From Protonemura montana (lineage: Eukaryota; Arthropoda; Insecta; Plecoptera; Nemouridae), in NCBI GenBank assembly GCA_947568835.1, contig OX387602.1, forward strand, positions 18,651,021-18,715,020: a stretch of DNA of 64,000 nucleotides. The letters run 5' to 3'. Positions 22,601-32,520 of the stretch are shown piece after piece. The stretch's first letter is position 1, and the number at the start of each line of letters is the position of its first letter. Below the pieces are notes generated by a model, which searched no databases, was not told the DNA's origin, and was given only the letters and a program-made list of their open reading frames with translations. The translations under genes and the position numbers were made by a program.

Positions 22601-25600
22601 GTGTATTTTAGGAGTAGAACCATTACATCTGTATCTAAGGAGGAAACATCCCGTCATTAATTTACATAAATACAATTTCCGCCAACAACATTTTCTCCAA
22701 ATTTCCATGCTTTTAACTTGCTAAAATAAAATTACCTGGCGACTGCACGATAATGCGCCCTTTTGTTCCGGCAGCGCGGTGAGCCGAGTTGAAGTGCACA
22801 GCATGTAGTATTATCCTGGTGTCCGCTTCCTTCTGATCGGAAAAGAGATCGGCGTGCGGTGATGTTTTTTCGCATGTGATTGATTTGGTTACTAAGCCGT
22901 CCTCGTATCCGCCAGCAAGAATCATCAACTTGCCAGTCGGGATCTTGTCGGCGTGGCACTCGATGAAAGTTGACAGAAAAGCCGTCAATTTCTTCTTGTT
23001 TTCATCGAGTGTCATGATGTGTCTCCAGTCTGGCACAGGTCGACCCCCTGCGATGTTATAACGGTGGCCGGTTGCCCCTTGTCTCTTCGCTCTCTCCTCG
23101 TTCTTGGTGGAGTCATTGTCATCATAGCGGTCGAAGACCACATGGACCTCTGTTGCGATGGAGTAGTGGGCTAGCAAGCGATTCAAGAAAGCAGCGCCGA
23201 CATCATTGAAATATGACATGGGCTTTGAGTTTATGCGCTGTAAAAGTGCCATTGCGTCAACAATGTAGATGGTATTCACGACCCCATCTGGACACTGCGG
23301 CAACTGCAGAACAGATGAGCTCTTAATCGCCTCCAAACTATGTAATAGGTCTGCCTTTGTGGTCGTTCTTCTAGTGCCGTCTTCCTTGAACAGGGCTGGC
23401 GGTAGAGCACCCATTGGCAAGCTCAAAAGCATGCCCAAGTTGACCTCTGGACGAACTTTTGCCAAAATTAGGGCTCGCTGGTATATTGCCTCCGAAGAAA
23501 GAACGATGTGTTTGGTTTTTGTGCCAATGAGTACCTTCGTTGGTTTCTGCATATCTTTGAAGGTTAAAAGCGAAGATCTTTTGATGGGATCATTGAATAG
23601 TTTTCCTCCGTCCTCGGGGTGGGGTTCAAGTCGCGATTGCACGAAGCTTTTCAGCAGCGCTTTTCCTGTGTCTACAGCGGTGACTAGCGACGAGGTAACT
23701 TCTTTGCTCGCAGCCAACCCACTGCTGATATTTATAACTACATCGGAGTTGTGGTCAATGGCGAATGGGTCCGTGATGTTGTCTGTTAAGTGTGCTAGTA
23801 TTTTTTTTAGATCTCTTTCGTCGCGGGCTTTTCGAGACGGCTTGTCCTGATCATGGGTGAATGTTCCTTTAGATTCCCCGGCGCGGAGGGCCATCTCCTT
23901 GCTGTAATTTCCAAGGATGTGTCGCGTCAGAGTCCACCGAAGAACAGCACTTTCTTTTAGAGTGAAGCCGACAATGCCGCTGCTTTTGCTTCCACCCTTG
24001 GTGTCTCGTATCACCGACATCTCCACGGCCATGTCGCTCCAAACTCCACGGAAACTTCCCGGGGTAAAATTGGTCGCGAAATGACCGTCATTGAACTCTG
24101 TCTGGACCGGCGAGGGTAAAGATGTAATCATGTCCAAGGCGTAGTATGTGGCCCAGCGAGAATAATTTGGTCGATTGCACGCAAAGAAGTACGGAAGCAT
24201 ATTCACTTGGGACCGAATATGTGAATTCCAGCCTCCTTCCCTCTCTGCGCGAATGTTCAGTAACATGATCTCCAATGCAATCACCAAGTTGTCCCAGTAA
24301 AGGAATGTCGGAGATTTGCAGCGCCCAAGTTCGCGAAACTCTTTCATGATGGGGAAAAATGTTTCATGAATATCTACCATGAGTTTCTTGAGACTCTCAC
24401 TGGAAGCGATGTCGCCGTAAGCCGCGGTCAGACTGGTGCGAAGTTGGTCAAGTTTCGTTTGATTTTCCTCTTCCGCAGATTCCATCCAAAGCATGCAGTT
24501 TTTTAACCTGATGCACATGAGAGCTTCGTACACAAGTGTCAGGCCACGCACGGCTCTAAAAAACTGTTTTCCCATTAGCATGGCACTCACAGTGTTCGGT
24601 GCGTAGGCACCGGAATCGCTCAAAAGATCTTGCAGGCCACCGTCACCCCAAATCTTTCCTATGCAAGAGATGAAAGTGCACATGTTGTGAAACCCTCCTA
24701 GACGTATGATTAGATTAGGGAACGCGGCTGGTCGGCTCATCTTAATCATTTGTGCCACGGCATACAATTGTTGGTCAAACGTGTGGACGTGATATTCTTG
24801 GCCACATCTATTTGCTATCATTTCCCCTTGTTTCAATGTGGTGAATACCGTGGTTGGATCGGCTGGCTTCGAATCTATCGCAGGGAGATACAAGGCAACT
24901 GTTTTAGTTGTTAAAACAGGCCCTGTTAGCGTATTGAAGCCGGTCCAAAAAGGTATCACTTGCTTTGACACTTCGATATGGATTCCATGCAAAATCGGCC
25001 TATTAACTTGTCGTAGCAGCACCCACGCTAAGTCCTTTGCACAGCCCTGAAAAGGTGGTTCATAAAACAACTCTTCCAGTTTCGAAAAAGTCCCAATATT
25101 TCGAACTGGTTCTGCACGAATGGTCGGCTTTTCGAAAAATAACGGTCTGATGGTTCGTTCCTTCGTAATGTGAAGTGTCTTGTTCCCCGACCGTCTCAAT
25201 CTGGTTGCATTTGATTCGACGTCCCCATCGGTTGGTTCTTGACTTTGAAACAACACGCGTGCCATTGCGTGGTACGTATTTTTCCCATCGATTGTCTGCA
25301 AATTTATGTCAACATTGTCATCGCCCTCTTGAATTAGTTTACCACCCTTGTCGCGATGTATGAGACCAGATGGTACATACAGGCTTTCATTTTCAGACAT
25401 TTCGTCATTGGCAATGGATGTTAAAAATTCTCTTAATTCCAAGTAGCTAGCGCAAAGACCGTAGCAATTGAGTGTATCAATAAGTTTTCGGCTTCCAAAC
25501 TCGTGCTGTAGCATTGCCATCAGCCCTAGATGAAAGGGTGGAATCACTTGAGCTTTCTTGGTTGCTCGCCGGGCTCAGTAAATCAGGCACTCACCGATAG

Positions 25601-26850
25601 TCAAATAGCGCCTTTTAACTGCGTCACTTGAATTATGATTGTCATCTGAATGAAGTCTGTCGAAAGCATGTGGGTCAACTATGAGTTTGAGGAAGGTTGA
25701 CAAAATTTTCGGTACAAACTTTTCAGAGGACTCGACTGACACTTCGGCGGGTATATGATAGAATTCTGATGCAGGAATTTTCTGAATTGCTTCCTTGATT
25801 AACGAGGCCGAAAGTGTAATAACATTGTCCGATGACGACGATTCGGCAGGTATGGTTAAACTTTCGGTGATGGCAGCTTCGTCGTAACGAAGACGCAATG
25901 CGTGTATTTCTTTGTACAGCTGGCCAACACTCATTTTGCTATCGCACATGATTCCCGGGAGATTTCCAGTCTGAGAATGAAAGGATACGGAATCGCCGAA
26001 TATACTGCACATTTTCCTCCGAATAACAACAGCACGGCAAGCAGTCGCAGATTCTCTATCCACACCCTCGTGAATTAGAAACTCTCTAAATTTCGTGCAC
26101 ACGAGAGGTAGAGGAAAAATTTGGCCAGCAATCAAATCACTTTCGAAATGTGCACAAGTTAAGGATGCAGCTTTTTCGTACACGGACTCGCTTTTCCTTC
26201 GAATAGCGGCTTGGATATTTTTTTCTGAGCAATATTTCTGCTGGCAGACACGATGATACCTAGCATTTTTGCAAGACAAATGTTCTTCAAAAGTTAACCT
26301 GTGAATGATTATTTCGTCTGATCGGCGAATTGCACAAGCCAATATATTTTCACGAAACATGACAGGCATCATGTTTACCAAGGAGTGTTTCCCCCCCTTT
26401 TTCTTTCTGTCTTCAATGTCACCGCATATGAAACAATGAAGATCCCAATCGAACAGTTTTGTTTCTGCTCGAGACACACGCTTCGGTTGAACCGAATCAT
26501 CGACTTCATCGTCAACTGTGGTCAGTTTTCGCTTTTTCAATATGGATAGCCGGCGGCTGCTGGTAAATTCAACTCGACACGAAGTGTGGAATTTAAACGG
26601 GAAATATTGAGCCTTCTTTTTCGGATTTACACGATCAAGGATACGTCTAGAAGCATCATCGTTTCTCGCTTCGCAAGCGACAAGAATTGCATTTTTTCCC
26701 TTAGAAGTGATTGTAAGTGATCGTTCTTCTTCTGTCAAAACTCCCTTCTTCCCTTGACAAAAGACGCAGGCTTCATTCTCAAGAACAATAAGCAGACGTG
26801 CCCTGGATGGCCCAGAAGCGTTTAAATCGATGTCCTCATCTAATGCAGAA
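19650..26850 (-). pseudogene. Academ-like transposase with XPG-like nuclease domain
   Basis: A large spliced gene of the 9.3-kb element. Segments in order: about 26850-25575 with Cys-rich finger (CVFCQGKKG, HTSC, CFICGDIEDRK); an in-frame TGA at 25575-25577; then to 22736 a long region with LIIRLGGFH, SPTFLYWDN and RPNYSRWATYY, followed by the nuclease start IYIVDAMALL and EADTRIILHA. Exons 22634-22560 (DTDVMVLLL), 20437-19994 (ALPAIHALTGCDS) and 19903-19650 follow, the last with a Cys cluster (CTCKTKLQC, CICNRDGLACTEVCRC) and stop TAA. The acids in VDA, EAD, DTD and GCD match the XPG/FEN/PIN-like metal site. Borders are GT-AG and phases agree. The gene would be intact but for the TGA. The 5' start exon is not found. 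Confidence 0.7.
20437..22177 (-). pseudogene. Second DDE-like transposase gene inside the Academ-like intron
   Basis: Exon 1 is 22177-22083 (MDVLVSPVDG, RKRKRNPTKWKR) with a GTAAAT donor. Exon 2 begins at 21970 and runs to about 20440. The protein has a Cys/His segment (SCCARVPVCMKTF), DVCSTC, then probable catalytic blocks: MSFDCQKNQ, VADGCGGQNKN and PPDRVFGNIEKEL, which I read as D, D, E. A one-base frameshift near 20760 moves the end into another frame (ICEPAEYVKVFSNHG). The family is widespread and unnamed to me. It lies wholly in the 22559-20438 intron of the larger gene, same strand, and its tail runs into the next exon of the host element, so it is probably a truncated insertion. Confidence 0.6.
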
Positions 26851-27261
26851 AATAAATGAATAGGTATGAGGAGATTTGTATCACACCGCCCTAAGGCTAA
26901 GTCCTCTACTTTGTTTTAATTGACCAATGTGTCTTGAACTTAACTTACCCATTGAAGATCAGTTTACAAATCCATGAAATGATGTAGGTACACACATTAA
27001 GCGTTATTATATTCGCGCACAATTACCATATTTACTGATTGACACTAGTACATCTAAAATTGCATAATTCACTTGAAACTATCAGCACTGCACTATTCCT
27101 CAGAAACCAGACCGTGTACCGCTCAGACGAGTGTTTTGAGCCAACTGAGGAACAAACCCTTAACATTTGCAGATACCAGATGTAACAAATATGGCATATT
27201 TATGGTGTTCTGGCACTAAAAGTATTTAAAATGAACTGCAGCGGTGAAGTAACTGTCTGAA
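26851..27261. other. Upstream region of the Academ-like gene
   Basis: AT-rich sequence between the first recognisable coding segment and the right inverted repeat. The promoter and first exon are expected here, but no start could be fixed. Confidence 0.4.
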
Positions 27262-28067
27262 ACTAACGGCAATGTACACCACTGCTGGTTATTTTAGTAG
27301 TCTACAGGGGGATGTTTTACCCCTTATTCGCAATATATATCACATGTAATATTATTTAGCCGCTTACTCTAAATGTAACTTAATTGCAAACCAAAAATTG
27401 CGAGGATAACGCAAAATACGAAAAAATGCAAATAGGGGTGTTTTTTAGGGGATGAAAATGCTGTGTTTTTTTCATATAGGGATGTCAAATAAAATAGTCT
27501 GACATGATTTCTAGCAAAAATGCGAGATTTTTTTGCTTTGTGAGTGTTTTTAAGACGTTGTAAAAAACGGCGGGAAAAGAGTTGCGCGCGTCGCGCGCCG
27601 CTTCTTCGGACAAAAGTCTGCTATGAAGTTTGCGTTTTGGTAACTTTATATTTTTTTCCTAGTGCCCAATGAACAGATCTATCGAATGGTACTAATAAAA
27701 GTTCGCGGAAACCAATAGTTCGCATACACCAACTCACTTTGCGCCGCGTATTTCGTTTTAGTGCGATTTTTGGTCTATTTTTTTCAGGTTTCGACTATCA
27801 AAATAAAAATATGTCGGAATATTGACAAATAATATTACTACCCATATGTTATAGAATGCATCAGAAGATATTTGGAACTTCTAATAAGTCTGTATTTTTA
27901 GTGAACGCGAAAGCAATTTTTCCATTTTTTTCGTGAAATTTTGACTTTGGCAATTTTTTTGGGGTTGTTCCGGAAGTCGATTCGGGTGTAGAATGTTTCA
28001 CAGCCCCTCTAGGGTGTTCTGAACACGTGGTACAAAATTCAGCTTGATATACCACCGAGGTAACAAA
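27262..28067 (-). repeat. Academ-like element, right terminal inverted repeat (806 bp)
   Basis: Reverse complement of 18729-19536. The outer end reads GGTAACAAA at 28059-28067. Confidence 0.9.
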
Positions 28068-28106
28068 CTTTTTTGTTTGACGACTTTTCGGGTTTAGAAT
28101 CCTCGC

Positions 28107-28736
28107 CTAGTTCGGTTTCGGGACAGAGTGCGAATGATATGTGGCGTTGGCACATTCAGTGGTCTTCTCAGCCATCTCGTCGAGTATGAGGGCGTGTTTT
28201 TCCGTTTGCTCGTATGACCTTCCTTCGAGCAGGATGTCTTCGAGAGTCGCGTTGGGATTCCGAATGGCATAGCGCCGAAGTCTTCTTGACGTTGTATTCA
28301 TGATAATTTGTGATTTTATCTCTCTGGGCTGGTCATGGAAATTGCACGTTTTGGCTAATTTGACCAGTTGCTGGTGATACACGTCCAGCGAATCACCTTC
28401 CACTTGTTTCGCGTGCCGAAAATGTAGCAGTTCTATCTCGAGGTTGACTTGCGGTGCAAATTTGATCGCGATTTTAGCTTTAACTGTGGCGTAGGGATCC
28501 AAAAGAGGTCCTGGTGGATCCTGTGGTGGCAGGTCTGGTAGAGTACGAACAAGGTCGTAGATCTCTTCTCCCGCACATGTGAGTAGCAGAGCACGTTTGC
28601 GGGCGGGTGCCGTGATGTCGAGCCCTTCAAGGTACATGTCAAATCGATCAACCCATTTCTCCCAACGAACGCTCAGATTGGCAGAATCCTGCGCTGTTAG
28701 AGAAAACTGTGGGTAGTGTGCTAGGCTGGTGTCCAT
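28107..28736 (-). pseudogene. Gypsy B gag fragment
   Basis: A 209-residue N-terminal gag ORF (MDTSLAHYPQF...). It has the retrotransposon gag pattern WEKWVDRFDMYLEG (about 25-38) and FRHAKQVEGDSLDVYHQQLVKLA (seen as FRHAKQVEGDSLDVY, about 108-122). Met at 28736 is the start. A stop at 28107 lies just before the Academ-like insertion, while another frame stays open into the insertion, which suggests a small frameshift. The zinc-knuckle part of the same gag lies beyond the insertion at 18728-18500. Confidence 0.8.
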
Positions 28737-28878
28737 GTTGTGTCGGGCGTCGCCGATGGCAGCCTACCGTGTTTTTTTGTTTTTTTTTCTTTCGCTTCAA
28801 TCGAAGTATCTTCTGCACCTTTCGCACTCACTATAGTTTAGTTTGAGAGAATAAATCTTGCCTTTTGCCTCACTAACA

Positions 28879-28891
28879 TCCTCGTCGCCAA
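28879..28891 (-). promoter_or_regulatory. Gypsy B primer binding site
   Basis: TTGGCGACGAGGA on the - strand, directly after the 5' LTR and identical to the site of gypsy A. Confidence 0.75.
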
Positions 28892-29043
28892 TGTTGTGTT
28901 GTGGGGTTTGATGTTTATCGATTCAGTCGTCAGGTTTTCGAGAGTTACAATCCTTGCTTTATTTCGCCATCACCGGAAGTCCTCCACTCCTGTCTCTATC
29001 ATCTTTACACAGGGTTTTTGACTCCGGTAGTAGGGACACTACA
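28892..29043 (-). repeat. Gypsy B 5' LTR (152 bp)
   Basis: An uninterrupted LTR, TGTTGTGTTG...GACACTACA. It matches the split 3' LTR and is followed by the CAGTC duplication. Confidence 0.9.
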
Positions 29044-29048
29044 CAGTC

Positions 29049-29835
29049 CTTCCCTCTTTTTCCCACACACGCATGTTTCGCGACTGTCTTGCAATTTAGA
29101 ATGCATGATGAAAACGTGGTCACCTCTATCTGAAGGCTGGCAGCCACGGCCACCCACTGAGGAAAGTTGTCGAAGCGATGTGAAAAGCGTTGCTTGCAAA
29201 AATCCACCATCAAAAAATGTAGATCGAAACATATTTGTAAAACATTTCACAAACTTACGGGAAAATTGAAGGGCGCTGCTTCCACAGGATAAATAGAACA
29301 GTATAATACAGTCATATATTTAAATTTTAAACTATTTGGAAAATAATTTCACTAAATCAATACATTTCATGATGTATTGGAACATTTATTTCATCGAACC
29401 AACCAAATAGGGTACCACAAATTTCAGTCAGGAAGCATACAATGAAATGAATGTAGGTTCGTTGTGAGTCATAGCATTAGCGAAGTGAACAAAATGCTTC
29501 TGTTTTATAGGAAGTTAATCCTCTTCACAACAAAACTCTCACCCAGTCTTGCAAATCATTTATGTTCATTCTGCAATACAGCATTTGTGGGGTACTGGCT
29601 TACTATACGTGAAGAAATAACAGCCAAGCAGCAATAACACTCTTATATCGCTGCATTGCCTTGCTATCCTATGCCATGTAGCAGCAGGGCAAGGACCCGA
29701 TAATTTTAAGTTCCTCATCATTCTCTTTGGGTCACCTTCGGGGACCCAACATCTCGTCAGCCACCCACCCACCCACCCACCCCCGTTCTCGGTGGCGCGA
29801 CTCGCGCCACCTTATACATTGTCGGCACGCCACTG
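29049..29835 (-). mobile_element. 5' outer part of the ZMYM-type hAT element
   Basis: The sequence outside gypsy B continues the hAT whose gene is at 6720-9597. It ends with GGCACGCCACTG at 29824-29835, which reads CAGTGGCGTGCC outward-in, a hAT-type end, followed by a possible 8-bp target TGCTAGCA at 29836-29843. No coding domain is seen. A CCCA microsatellite lies at about 29749-29783 and a 9-bp-arm palindrome at 29791-29811. Continuity with the hAT gene is inference from the gypsy target duplication. Confidence 0.5.
29749..29783 (+). repeat. (CCCA)n microsatellite
   Basis: About seven uninterrupted CACC/CCCA units within the hAT outer region. Confidence 0.9.
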
Positions 29836-30159
29836 TGCTAGCATGCACCAGTTACACAATATCAGTTAGGCGATATTATGCCAATTTATAAAGACAATGA
29901 ATTTATACGTATATAATGATTTATATATTTATATATTTCATTCTTCAAAGAATGAAAATACTAAAGCTATTTATAAGAAATGCAGAAAGCTTACTTGAAA
30001 ATACTGCTGTTTTGAGTTCTAAAACGACTGGCGTAGCTGATCGCTGACAACTACATTTCCACACCACCAAAGAGGTAGTAGTTTCGGCGCGCTTTTTTTT
30101 ATCACATGCATCCCATCGTAGGCCAACTCCAGTTCATTGTCCAGCTTATTCCGACAGCT

Positions 30160-30738
30160 TCTTACGGTCTCTTTCTCTTTTGTTCCCCTTCGGACGCGAG
30201 GGACAACGTCCTCTTAGTAGCCTTGCAGGCCTTTGCTGTGGCAGCTCTTTCCGCTTGGGCAGCAAGGATGAACGCGGGGTCTCTGACCCGCAAGTTCCTT
30301 ACTTCCCGCGGATCGGCGAGTTCAGGGAGAACACACTCCAAGTAGAATTGCCTCAGCTTCGGCACCATCTTCTCCTCCCAGAACTTTTTATTCCGACGCA
30401 GCGGGATGACATGTCGATCGTGGTCGGTGTAAACCACGAGGTCGCAATGCTCCCGCTTTGTGATGTTAAGCTGGCCCTGAATTTGGAAGTAGTAATGGTG
30501 GGTTTCCTTCAGGGCCAGGTGTCTTCATCGTCCACCTTGACACAAAGGTTGCGGTTCTTAGCAGCCTCCTTGATGGTCAGGACTGGGCGGCCTTCGATAC
30601 AGAGATCGTTGATGGATGGAATGGTCTTTACTTCGATCAATGTATCGTCGCCGACCAGCCTGTCAGGACTGGCGCCCAGGTAGGGGTGCTCCTCGTCCAC
30701 GAAGAGCCCGCACGGAAACACCTTCACACCAAAGGCCT
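30160..30738 (-). pseudogene. YqaJ-like recombinase/exonuclease fragment
   Basis: Two frames joined by a frameshift near 30437-30510 give part of a YqaJ-type (lambda-exonuclease-like) nuclease. KVFPCGLFVDEE, YLGASPDRLV and IEVKTI hold the family pattern of a conserved D and ExK site; after the shift, YTDHDRHVIPLRR and FWEEKMVPKLRQFY follow. Such domains occur in animal transposons and viruses. The start is missing: the frame begins in the middle of the domain at the junction with gypsy C at about 30738. It is a dead fragment. Confidence 0.65.
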
Positions 30739-31640
30739 AACCGCTCTTGACTGTAGTGACTTGGGAAGAACTATCTGATGTCCTCGCAGAAGGACTCCGT
30801 CAGTTTCGATTATCTCTGTGCGGATGGACTTGTATGCGCCTAGAAGTGTGTTGCTCCACAGTTGGTGGCAGTCGCTCGGCGAAGCTCTCAGTGCTTCTAT
30901 GAGTGCTTGTAAGGTTACGTCACTCGCCGTTTCCTTTCGGACTTCTTCTATGGTCATGGCCTTCGGGCAGGCGTTAGTTACAATGAACCGTACATGTTCC
31001 TCCGGAACTTTGTGTGTCCTGGAGCCGTTTTCAGACAATGGGAGCGGGTGCCTTGACATATAGTCAGATGGGTTGAGTTTGCCGATTTGATGAACCGGTG
31101 TGAAGTTGTAGGACATTCCTCGGAGGATCAGTCGTTCTATGCGCGCGGAAGGGCTAGACTGCGAGTTCTTGGAAATGTGGACCAGCGGTTGCGAGTCCGT
31201 GTGAAGTACGAAGGTGGTGCCAACCAAGTAGAGTCAGAAGTGTTCCATTGCCCAAATGGCAGCTAATGTCTCCTTTTCAAGGTGAGAATATCTAGATTCT
31301 ACACCGGTGAGTGCTCGACTGGCATATGCTAGTATTTTAACGTCGTCTTTACCTGGGGTGCACTGCGAAAGTATGGCACCGAGGCCGTTCGGTCCAGCGT
31401 CGACATGGAGGTGAATTTCCTTATCGAGGGCGTAGTAGGCTAGCGTTTGAGTGTCAGAGAGTGCCTTCTTCAACTCGTTGAACGCCTTTTTGTGCCGATC
31501 TTCCCATACCCATTCGTGGTCGTGTTCTGTGAGTTGCCGTAGGATTGTTGTCTTTTCATCAAGATCCGGAACAAACCGACCGCAGTTGATCATCCCCAGC
31601 AGGCTCCGAACTTCGGTGGGGTTTGTTGGTCTGATGATGG
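30739..31640 (-). pseudogene. Gypsy C RT C-terminus and RNase H fragment
   Basis: Encodes the end of RT (MINCGRFVPDLDEK), the RNase H domain (HVDAGPNGLGAILSQ, YASRALTGVESRYSHLEKE, LHTDSQPLV) and the linker toward integrase (DYMSRHPLP). There is a stop at about 31234. It is related to gypsy B, and covers part of what gypsy B has lost. The 5' part is cut by a LINE at about 31650. Confidence 0.75.
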
Positions 31641-31649
31641 TGTTAGATG

Positions 31650-31787
31650 TTTACAGATAATTATTCTTTTATTGTCATGAAACCATTACATAAAATAAAA
31701 AATGCTGGTGTATAGACATTAATTTTAAAAAGATTAAAATTGCACATGATAAAATATTCTAAACCTAAGATCACTGTACGTTACATG
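31650..31787 (-). mobile_element. LINE 2, 3' untranslated end
   Basis: On the - strand it continues the LINE at 38568 after the BED-hAT insertion, contains AATAAA-like sequence near 31660-31680, and ends at the gypsy C fragment. It is assigned by the GTTACATG duplication joining the two halves. Confidence 0.55.
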
Positions 31788-31799
31788 CAGGGACCGGAA

Positions 31800-32025
31800 T
31801 TTTTATGTTTTTCGATTCCGATTCCAATTCCGATTCCATGTTACACAAAATATAAATTCCGATTCCGATTTCGATTCCACCAGAAAAATAATAAAAATTC
31901 CGATTCCGATTCCAATTCCACACACAAAATAATAAAAATTCCAATTCCAATTCCACACACAAAATAATAAAAATTCCGATTCCGATTCCAATTCCGGCAA
32001 GCTCATAAGAAAACTTCCAATTCCA
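31800..32025. repeat. GATTCC subterminal array, left
   Basis: Imperfect tandem copies of ATTCCGATTCC mixed with CACACAAAATAATAAAA. The right end has a similar array at about 38380-38560, in the same + strand orientation. Confidence 0.85.
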
Positions 32026-32520
32026 GAAAACGCACAATTAAAATTTTGATTTTATTTGTTCTGTTCGGTCTCTATCAGAATACAAATTATAAAAATAGTA
32101 AACTTCGATTTCCATCGTATGAAAATCAAAATCGTATTTCCCATTACTTGAACTGCCTGCGTTTAACTAGTGCAAAATTTCGTTTTTGGCTTCACACATC
32201 CTATCACTAATTAAAAACTTGAATTGTGACCTGTTGTGAGAATTAATTTGCAATTATCTAAACGGGATGGTTCAGGAATTAGAGTTAGTAATTAAATAAT
32301 AAAAATAGGTACTAACACAGAGTACTAACAAATAGTATTTAATTATGATTTAATGGTGAATGAAAAATACACGTTTTTTTCTTTTTAATTAATAATGTAT
32401 AGGTTAATAAAATGTGTACCTTTTTGAAGCAACACATTTCCGAACAGAAGTATTTAAAAAATGAGCAGTGAGTAGACATGTATACTGTGTTGGTCAAGAA
32501 AAGACGCCAATTGTGTGAAA

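Larger units (their letters stand above)
18729..28067 (-). mobile_element. Academ-like DNA transposon, 9.3 kb, long inverted repeats
   Basis: Bounded by inverted repeats of about 807 bp, 18729-19536 and 27262-28067, nearly identical over their length. It lies within the gag region of gypsy B: gag is at 28107-28736 and the zinc knuckles at about 18500-18660. The interior has a large multi-exon - strand gene with Cys-rich N-terminus and C-terminus and an XPG/PIN-like nuclease, plus a second DDE-like gene. Nuclease and Cys-rich fingers recall the Academ superfamily. No clear target duplication is visible; the flanks are A/T-runs (GAAATTTT versus AAACTTTT is the closest). Confidence 0.75.
9672..29043 (-). 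mobile_element. Gypsy B retrotransposon, twice interrupted
   Basis: Its limits are two 152-bp LTRs and the CAGTC duplication. The 3' LTR is 9672-9730 plus 16567-16659, split by the CACTA-like element. The internal region is 16660-18728 plus 28068-28891, split by the 9.3-kb Academ-like element. Without insertions the element would be about 3.2 kb, short for gypsy, because most of RNase H and integrase is deleted. It is therefore non-autonomous. Confidence 0.85.

Noticed and set aside
18724..28072. Possible 8-bp target duplication GAAATTTT / AAACTTTT for the Academ-like element
   Set aside because: Only six of eight bases agree, in A/T-rich flanks; not enough to claim.
28901..29269. ORF spanning the gypsy B LTR
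   Set aside because: It crosses LTR and flanking sequence without domain evidence.
31740..32037. Overlapping ORFs encoding repeating SDSDSN or GIGIGI peptides
   Set aside because: Translation of the GATTCC array; low complexity, not a gene.
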